A DNA stretch of 9,754 nucleotides from Oscillospiraceae bacterium (GTDB lineage: Bacteria > Bacillota_A > Clostridia > Oscillospirales > Oscillospiraceae): assembly GCA_017411905.1 (NCBI GenBank), contig JAFQPB010000027.1:1-9754 (forward strand). The letters are read 5' to 3'. Of the stretch, positions 5,334-9,754 are shown in pieces. The first letter of the stretch is position 1. Each line of letters opens with the position of its first letter. The position numbers and the translations under genes were made by a program. The notes below the pieces were generated by a model. It was not told the origin of the DNA. It searched no databases and saw only the letters and a program-made list of their open reading frames with translations.

Positions 5334-6728
5334 ATGCCATTTTTGACAGAGAACTTTCTACTGCAAAGTGACACCGCACAAGTCCTGTACCACAACTACG
5401 CAAAGAAGATGCCCATTTACGACTACCACTGCCACATCGATCCCAAGGACATCTACGAGGATCGCCGTTTCGAGAATCTCACACAGGTCTGGCTCGGAGG
5501 CGACCACTACAAATGGCGGATTATGCGCAGCAACGGTGTAAGCGAGCACTATATCACCGGTACTGCCTCCGATCGGGAGAAATTCCAGAAATTTGCAGAA
5601 ACACTTCCCCGCTGTATCGGCAATCCAATGTACCACTGGTGTCATTTAGAGCTGAAAAACTTCTTTGGCTACGAGGGCGCATTGAATGCCCAAACCGCGC
5701 AGGAGGTATGGGAGCTTGCCGAAAAGAAGCTGCAGGAAAGCGCCTTTTCTGCCCGCGGCCTGATTGCACAAAGCAACGTGGCAATGATCGGCACCACCGA
5801 CGACCCCTGCAGTGACCTTATGTATCACAAGCTCCTCTCCGAAAGCGGCTTTGCGACCAAGGTGCTTCCCAGCTTCCGCCCCGACCCGGCACTAAACGCC
5901 CACAAGCCCGGCTTTGCTGCTTATATTGAAAAATTAGGCGAAGCGACCGGCAAAAAGCTCATCTGCTTTAACGATGTAGCGGATGCGCTCACCGCCCGAA
6001 TCGAATATTTTGACCGCTGCGGCTGCCGGGCAGCAGACCACGGTCTTGACTATATTCCCTTCCGCAAATCCTCCCCCGCGTTGCTTGAGGGCATTTTCCA
6101 AAAAGCCCTTTCCGGCAGTTCCCTTACCACCGAAGAAGCAGAAAGCTATCAAACTGCGCTGCTGCTCCACTGTGGCAGACAGTATGCCCGCCTCGGCTGG
6201 GTGATGCAGCTTCACTTTAGCGCAAAACGCAACCCCAACTCCCGGCAATTTGATATTTTAGGCGCGGACAGCGGCTACGACTGTATCGCCGTGACCCAAA
6301 GCTGCGATGCGCTGCACTGCGTAATGGACGCGCTGGAAAAAGAGGGTCGGCTTCCCAAGACCATTCTTTACAGCCTGAACCCCACCGACGATGCTTGGCT
6401 GGATACACTGATCGGTGCCTATCAAAGCGATGAGATTCCCGGAAAAGTGCAGCACGGCTCCGCATGGTGGTTTAACGACAATAAAACCGGTATGGAAAAT
6501 CAGCTCACAAGCCTTGCAAATCTTGGTATCCTCGGCAATTTTGTGGGTATGCTCACCGACTCCCGAAGCCTGCTCAGCTACGCCCGGCACGAATATTTCC
6601 GCCGGATACTGTGCAATTTAATTGGAAAATGGGTAGATAACGGCGAATATCCCGCGGATATTCCCTATTTAGGCTCTCTTGTAGAAGATATTTGCGGCAA
6701 TAACGCAAAGAGATATTTTAATCTTTAA
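5334..6728 (+). CDS. uxaC: Glucuronate (uronate) isomerase
   Basis: UxaC interconverts D-glucuronate and D-fructuronate (and D-galacturonate and D-tagaturonate) in the cytoplasm, the first step of hexuronate breakdown. The 464 residues are the usual family length. The start MPFLTENFLL matches the family's N-terminus, and AGGAGG lies 8 nt before this ATG; a longer upstream frame exists but crosses the promoter. Conserved features are DYHCHIDPKDI (30-40) with the metal-binding HxH at 32/34, the GWVMQLHFSAKRN block, the SGYDCIA segment, and the C-terminal signatures GSAWWFNDNKTGMENQL and FVGMLTDSRSLLSYARHEYF. It is the first gene of the operon; its stop overlaps the ribosome binding site of uxuA. 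The genes that follow argue for glucuronate as the main substrate, since the galacturonate branch (tagaturonate, altronate) enzymes are not seen here. Confidence 0.96.
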   Translation: MPFLTENFLLQSDTAQVLYHNYAKKMPIYDYHCHIDPKDIYEDRRFENLTQVWLGGDHYKWRIMRSNGVSEHYITGTASDREKFQKFAETLPRCIGNPMYHWCHLELKNFFGYEGALNAQTAQEVWELAEKKLQESAFSARGLIAQSNVAMIGTTDDPCSDLMYHKLLSESGFATKVLPSFRPDPALNAHKPGFAAYIEKLGEATGKKLICFNDVADALTARIEYFDRCGCRAADHGLDYIPFRKSSPALLEGIFQKALSGSSLTTEEAESYQTALLLHCGRQYARLGWVMQLHFSAKRNPNSRQFDILGADSGYDCIAVTQSCDALHCVMDALEKEGRLPKTILYSLNPTDDAWLDTLIGAYQSDEIPGKVQHGSAWWFNDNKTGMENQLTSLANLGILGNFVGMLTDSRSLLSYARHEYFRRILCNLIGKWVDNGEYPADIPYLGSLVEDICGNNAKRYFNL

Positions 6729-6738
6729 GGAGGTTTCT

Positions 6739-7827
6739 ATGGCTATGCAAATGGGTTTTCGCTGGTATGGCGAAGGTAACGACAAAATCAAGCTCTCCGA
6801 CATTAAGCAAATTCCCGGTGTGACCAGCATCGTCTGGGCTCTGCACCACAAAATGCCCGGCGAAATTTGGGAAGAGGAGGAAATTGCAGAGGTAAAAGCC
6901 CAGTGCGAAAAGTACGGCTTTAATATCGATGTGGTGGAGTCCGTCAATGTCCACGATGACATTAAGATCGGCCTTCCCACCCGTGATATGTACATCGAAA
7001 ATTATAAGCAGTGCATCCGCAATTTAAGCAAGTTCGGTGTCAAAGTCATCTGCTACAACTTTATGCCCATCTTTGACTGGACTCGCTCCAACCTCTTCCA
7101 TGAGGTAGGCGATGGCTCCACCGCCCTGTTCTACGAAAAGGGTATGATCCAGGATGACTATAATGCTATGGCAAAGTACATACTGGACTTTACCGAAAAG
7201 TACAATATGTCCTTCCCCGGCTGGGAGCCTGAAAGAATGGCAAAGCTGGACGAGCTTTTCAAGGCTTACGAGGGCGTTGACCACGAAAAGCTGTGGGCAA
7301 ACCTCAAATACTTCTTGGAAGCCATTATGCCTACCTGCGAGGAATGCGGCATCAAAATGGCCATCCATATGGACGACCCCCCATGGGACATTTTCGGTCT
7401 GCCCAGACTTCTTATCAACGAGGAGAACATTGACCGTTTCCTGAAGATGGTCGATCACCCCTGCAACTGCCTGACCCTTTGCTCCGGCTCTTTGAGCGCC
7501 GACCCCAACAACAATGTGGCAGACATCGTCCGCAAGCACTGTGACCGCATCGCCTTTGCCCACATCCGCAATGTCAAGCACTTCGAAAACGGCGACTTCT
7601 CCGAGGCTTCTCACAGAGACTGTGACGGTGACACCGGCATTTTGGACATTCTGAAGGCTTACCACGACTGCGGCTATGAGGGCTATATCCGCCCCGACCA
7701 CGGCAGACACCTGTGGAGCGAAGGCCCCGGCAACGTCCGCCCCGGCTATGGCCTGTATGACCGTGCCCTTGGCATTATGTATATGCTGGGCGTTTGGGAT
7801 ATGCTCAATAAGCTGGAAGGTAAATAA
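6739..7827 (+). CDS. uxuA: Mannonate dehydratase
   Basis: UxuA removes water from D-mannonate to give 2-keto-3-deoxy-D-gluconate (EC 4.2.1.8), the third step of glucuronate breakdown, using a divalent metal. The 362 residues are normal for the Firmicute form. Recognisable blocks are FRWYGEGND (7-15), HMDDPPWDIFGLPR (210-223), the LTLCSGSL loop (245-252), FAHIRNVK (273-280) and YIRPDHGRHLW (316-326), which supply the active-site His, Cys, Asp and Arg residues. AAGGAGG, overlapping the uxaC stop, lies 5 nt before the chosen ATG; in-frame ATGs at codons 3 and 5 are less well spaced. It is followed by a 139-nt gap largely filled by a 94-bp inverted-repeat element, unlike the tight spacing before it. 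Confidence 0.96.
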   Translation: MAMQMGFRWYGEGNDKIKLSDIKQIPGVTSIVWALHHKMPGEIWEEEEIAEVKAQCEKYGFNIDVVESVNVHDDIKIGLPTRDMYIENYKQCIRNLSKFGVKVICYNFMPIFDWTRSNLFHEVGDGSTALFYEKGMIQDDYNAMAKYILDFTEKYNMSFPGWEPERMAKLDELFKAYEGVDHEKLWANLKYFLEAIMPTCEECGIKMAIHMDDPPWDIFGLPRLLINEENIDRFLKMVDHPCNCLTLCSGSLSADPNNNVADIVRKHCDRIAFAHIRNVKHFENGDFSEASHRDCDGDTGILDILKAYHDCGYEGYIRPDHGRHLWSEGPGNVRPGYGLYDRALGIMYMLGVWDMLNKLEGK

Positions 7828-7834
7828 AACACCC

Positions 7835-7928
7835 TGTCATTCTGAGCGAAGCGTAGCGAAGTCGAAGAATCTTGGCGCCATCGAAACTGCGAAGATCCTT
7901 CGACTCCCGTTGGTCGCTCAGGATGACA
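7835..7928. repeat. 94-bp inverted-repeat (MITE- or REP-like) element between uxuA and the SDR gene
   Basis: The arms 7835-7873 and 7892-7928 are imperfect inverted repeats. The outer parts match TGTCATTCTGAGCGA against TGTCATCCTGAGCGA (read from the other strand), and the inner parts match AGTCGAAGAATCTT against AGTCGAAGGATCTT, with an unpaired middle. An RNA copy would fold into a long hairpin with an 18-nt loop containing GGCGCC. I recall very similar sequences as dispersed repeats in many bacterial and metagenomic assemblies, but could not check. There is no open frame or transposase. It lies 7 nt after the uxuA stop and ends 24 nt before the next ribosome binding site. Confidence 0.8.
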
Positions 7929-7966
7929 CACGATTAAATGTATTAAAATTTTGGAGGTAAATTATT

Positions 7967-8812
7967 ATGATGAATCTTCCCCTGAATGTAGACTTTTCCG
8001 GCAAAGTTGTTGTGATTACCGGTGCAGGCGGTGTTTTGTGCGGTGATATGGCGCGGGCATATGCCCAGGCCGGCGCAAAGGTAGCCGCTTTGGACCTGAA
8101 CGAGGAAGCCGTCCTGAAGCTCGCCGCTGAACTGACCGCAGAAGGCTTCACCTGCATCGGCTACAAAGCAAACGTCCTTGACCCCGCAGCACTGGAAGAA
8201 GTGCATCAGGCCATTCTCCGCGACCTCGGCCCCTGCGACATTCTTGTCAACGGTGCAGGTGGCAACAATCCCCGGGCAACTACCGACAATGAGTACCAAC
8301 ACGAAGCCAAGGAAGGCGGCAAGTCCTTCTTTGACCTTGACCCCAACGGTGTAGACTTTGTATTTAAGCTGAACTTCCAAGGCACGCTTCTGCCCACTCA
8401 GACCTTTGCAAAAGATATGGTCGAGAGAAAGTCCGGCAACATTATGAACATTTCCTCTATGAACGCCTATATTCCCCTGACCAAAATTCCCGCATACTCT
8501 GCCGCAAAGGCCGGCATTTCTAACTTCACCCAATGGCTGGCTACCCACTTCGCCGGCACCGGCATCCGCTGCAACGCCATTGCCCCCGGCTTCTTAGTGT
8601 CCAATCAGAACCGCGCACTGCTGTTCAATGAGGACGGCACCCCCACTGCGCGCTCCGCTAAGATTCTCAGCGGTACCCCTATGGGTCGCTTTGTTGACTC
8701 CGAGGAGCTGCTTGGCGGTCTGTTCTTCCTGACCGACGACAAGGCTGCTTCTGCCATCACCGGTGTGGTACTGCCCATTGACTGCGGTTTCGCTGCTTAC
8801 TCCGGCGTGTAA
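7967..8812 (+). CDS. uxuB: SDR-family D-mannonate oxidoreductase (fructuronate reductase)
   Basis: A 281-residue short-chain dehydrogenase/reductase. It has the nucleotide-binding TGAGGVLCG motif (18-26, the shifted glycine pattern of this subgroup), the NGAGGNNP loop (95-102), Asn136, Ser163/164, and the catalytic Tyr177-x3-Lys181 in YSAAK, followed by RCNAIAPGFL (201-210). Context gives the role: sitting between mannonate dehydratase and KDPG aldolase, it should reduce D-fructuronate to D-mannonate with NAD(P)H. Bacillus uses an SDR (YjmF) for this step, whereas E. coli UxuB is an unrelated long-chain dehydrogenase, so the symbol denotes function rather than homology to the E. coli protein. 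GGAGG lies 9 nt before the first of two adjacent ATGs. A related alternative is another sugar-acid dehydrogenase. Confidence 0.82.
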   Translation: MMNLPLNVDFSGKVVVITGAGGVLCGDMARAYAQAGAKVAALDLNEEAVLKLAAELTAEGFTCIGYKANVLDPAALEEVHQAILRDLGPCDILVNGAGGNNPRATTDNEYQHEAKEGGKSFFDLDPNGVDFVFKLNFQGTLLPTQTFAKDMVERKSGNIMNISSMNAYIPLTKIPAYSAAKAGISNFTQWLATHFAGTGIRCNAIAPGFLVSNQNRALLFNEDGTPTARSAKILSGTPMGRFVDSEELLGGLFFLTDDKAASAITGVVLPIDCGFAAYSGV

Positions 8813-8829
8813 TCAGGAGGATACGAAAA

Positions 8830-9456
8830 ATGACTGTACTGGAAAGATTTGCCCGGGTCGGCATCGTGCCCGTTGTTGTTCTTGACGATGCCAAAGATGC
8901 CGTCGCGACTGCCAATGCTATGCTTGCAGGCGGTGTAGACGTGATGGAGATCACCTTCCGTACTGCCGCTGCTCCCGATGCCATCCGCGCTGTCAGCGAA
9001 AGCTGCCCCGATATGCTGGTTGGTGCCGGCACCATTTTGACCTTAGAGCAGTGCAAGAAGGCCGTTGAGATGGGCGCAAAGTTTATCGTCTCCCCCGGCT
9101 TTGATGCCGAGGTCGTATCCTGGTGTGTAGAAAACAACATTCCTGTCACCCCCGGCTGTGTCACTCCCACCGAGATCACAGCCGCCCTCAAGCTCGGCCT
9201 GAAGGTCATTAAGTTCTTCCCCGCCAACGTTTACGGCGGCCTGAACGCAATGAAGAATTTGGCCGCCCCCTTTGTTGGCATAAAGTTCCTGCCCACGGGC
9301 GGTGTTAACGCCGCCAACATCCGGGAGTACATTGACGCTCCCTTTATCCACGCCGTAGGCGGCAGTTGGGTCTGCCCCAAGGCGGACATTGCCGCCGGCA
9401 ATTTTGAGAAGATCACCGCACTTTGCGCCGAAGCCCGTCAGGCTGCTTTTGGCTAA
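8830..9456 (+). CDS. eda: 2-dehydro-3-deoxyphosphogluconate (KDPG) aldolase
   Basis: This class I aldolase cleaves KDPG to pyruvate and glyceraldehyde 3-phosphate, the final step linking hexuronates to glycolysis. Its 208 residues match the family. Key features are EITFRT (40-45, the catalytic Glu and substrate-binding Arg), VGAGT (64-68), TPGCVTPTE (107-115), the Schiff-base lysine in KFFPA (Lys128), and the phosphate-binding PTGGV (155-159). Some homologues also use 4-hydroxy-2-oxoglutarate. AGGAGG lies 9 nt before the ATG, and the gene begins 17 nt after the SDR stop, so co-transcription is very likely. The last two bases of its TAA stop fall in the left arm of a roughly 280-bp structured element. 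Confidence 0.95.
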   Translation: MTVLERFARVGIVPVVVLDDAKDAVATANAMLAGGVDVMEITFRTAAAPDAIRAVSESCPDMLVGAGTILTLEQCKKAVEMGAKFIVSPGFDAEVVSWCVENNIPVTPGCVTPTEITAALKLGLKVIKFFPANVYGGLNAMKNLAAPFVGIKFLPTGGVNAANIREYIDAPFIHAVGGSWVCPKADIAAGNFEKITALCAEARQAAFG

Positions 9457-9734
9457 GCCGAGGGGAGTTGAACCCCGATAGGTTTTGAAAGGCAGCTTTC
9501 CGCCAATACTGCGGAAAATCCCTCGCAAATATCGGACGGATATTCCCTTCGTGATTTTACTTGTCTTGACAAAAAGCTGCTATCTCAAAACTGCACAGCA
9601 CCCCACAGCAAGGAGTTTTGCTTTGGATTTTTGCGCAGATGACGTAGCCTTGCTGACGCAAGGCAAGGAAGATAAGGAAAAATACAACCAAAAGAACTGC
9701 TGCGGGGCTGTCGGTGTTCGATTCCCCTCGGCTT
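9455..9734. repeat. ~280-bp structured inverted-repeat element between eda and the next gene (MITE-like or ncRNA)
   Basis: The 22-nt terminal arms (9455-9476 and 9713-9734) are inverted repeats matching at 19 of 22 positions; two of the three differences become G-U pairs in RNA of the operon strand. Inside are perfect hairpins: TTTCCGC/GCGGAAA (9497-9503/9511-9517), AATATC/GATATT around 9528-9544, and GCCTTGC/GCAAGGC (9647-9653/9658-9664). A long-range stem also joins ACAGC...CAGCA near 9595-9610 with TGCTGCGGGGCTGT near 9698-9711. The arms contain TTCGATT and, on the other strand, TTCAACT flanked by C/G runs, like tRNA T-arms. No plausible protein is encoded. It spans from the eda stop to just before the AGGAGG at 9736. 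Confidence 0.7.
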
Positions 9735-9735
9735 T

Positions 9736-9741
9736 AGGAGG
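9736..9741 (+). promoter_or_regulatory. Ribosome binding site of the gene entering at 9750
   Basis: A full AGGAGG lies 8 nt before an ATG at 9750. It follows the right arm of the 280-bp element by a single base, so folding of that element may affect its accessibility. Confidence 0.65.
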
Positions 9742-9749
9742 AAAATATT

Positions 9750-9754
9750 ATGGC
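9750..9754 (+). CDS. Start of the next operon gene, cut by the window end
   Basis: Only ATGGC is visible, so identity cannot be read. The consensus ribosome binding site and spacing make it a credible start codon. The pathway encoded upstream lacks 2-keto-3-deoxygluconate kinase, the enzyme between UxuA and Eda, so kdgK is the most economical guess; a transporter or another uronate enzyme is equally possible from the sequence alone. Confidence 0.5.

Noticed and set aside
7024..7710. 228-codon open frame antisense to uxuA
   Set aside because: It is a shadow of a clear mannonate dehydratase gene; long antisense frames are common opposite such coding sequence, and it has no recognisable motif.
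9457..9732. A tRNA or tmRNA gene suggested by the 7-bp acceptor-like stem and T-loop
   Set aside because: There is no D-arm, anticodon arm, mature 3' CCA or tmRNA tag-coding frame; the left arm is the reverse complement of the right, as in an inverted-repeat element.
9457..9749. Intrinsic terminator ending the operon after eda
   Set aside because: The closing stem ends in only TTT before AGGAGG and a start codon, and the arms are about 236 nt apart, so it is not a normal terminator hairpin.

Overview
The window looks like the chromosome of an anaerobic, low-to-mid GC gut Firmicute of the class Clostridia (Oscillospiraceae/Ruminococcaceae-like). This is inferred from strong AGGAGG ribosome binding sites, B. 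subtilis-type versions of the hexuronate enzymes (including a short-chain-dehydrogenase fructuronate reductase), an AlgI/DHHW surface acylation pair, and many palindromic intergenic repeats of a kind I associate with that group. No database search was possible.

Layout. Bases 1-360 hold no gene; they contain a dense run of hairpin repeats and a 20-bp perfect palindrome. Five genes then lie on the minus strand: a lone TetR-type regulator (361-1080, with its own strong promoter); a surface-polymer O-acylation cassette read as lipoprotein (4266-3727), MBOAT acyltransferase (3700-2300) and DHHW/AlgX-like protein (2296-1202), closed by a clear intrinsic terminator at 1165-1196; and an AraC-type regulator (5210-4350). 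From a compact divergent promoter region (5220-5333) the plus strand carries a hexuronate catabolic operon: uxaC (5334-6728), uxuA (6739-7827), an SDR fructuronate reductase (7967-8812), eda (8830-9456), and the first bases of another gene at 9750, plausibly the KDG kinase that the pathway lacks here.

How the genes work together. UxaC isomerises D-glucuronate to D-fructuronate, the SDR reduces it to D-mannonate, UxuA dehydrates it to 2-keto-3-deoxygluconate (KDG), a kinase makes KDPG, and Eda splits KDPG to pyruvate and glyceraldehyde 3-phosphate. The divergent AraC regulator is the obvious candidate controller; TGCGT motifs, two of them exactly 11 bp apart, sit across both promoters.

Most unusual content. 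The catabolic operon is tightly packed (gaps of 10 and 17 nt) except for two gaps that are almost filled by inverted-repeat elements: a 94-bp element at 7835-7928 and a roughly 280-bp, highly foldable element at 9455-9734. The latter fits between the eda stop codon and the next ribosome binding site, and its terminal arms pair through G-U wobbles and carry tRNA T-loop-like sequence. These elements, the hairpin array at the left edge and the overlapping palindromes at 313-359 are the parts most worth a second look.
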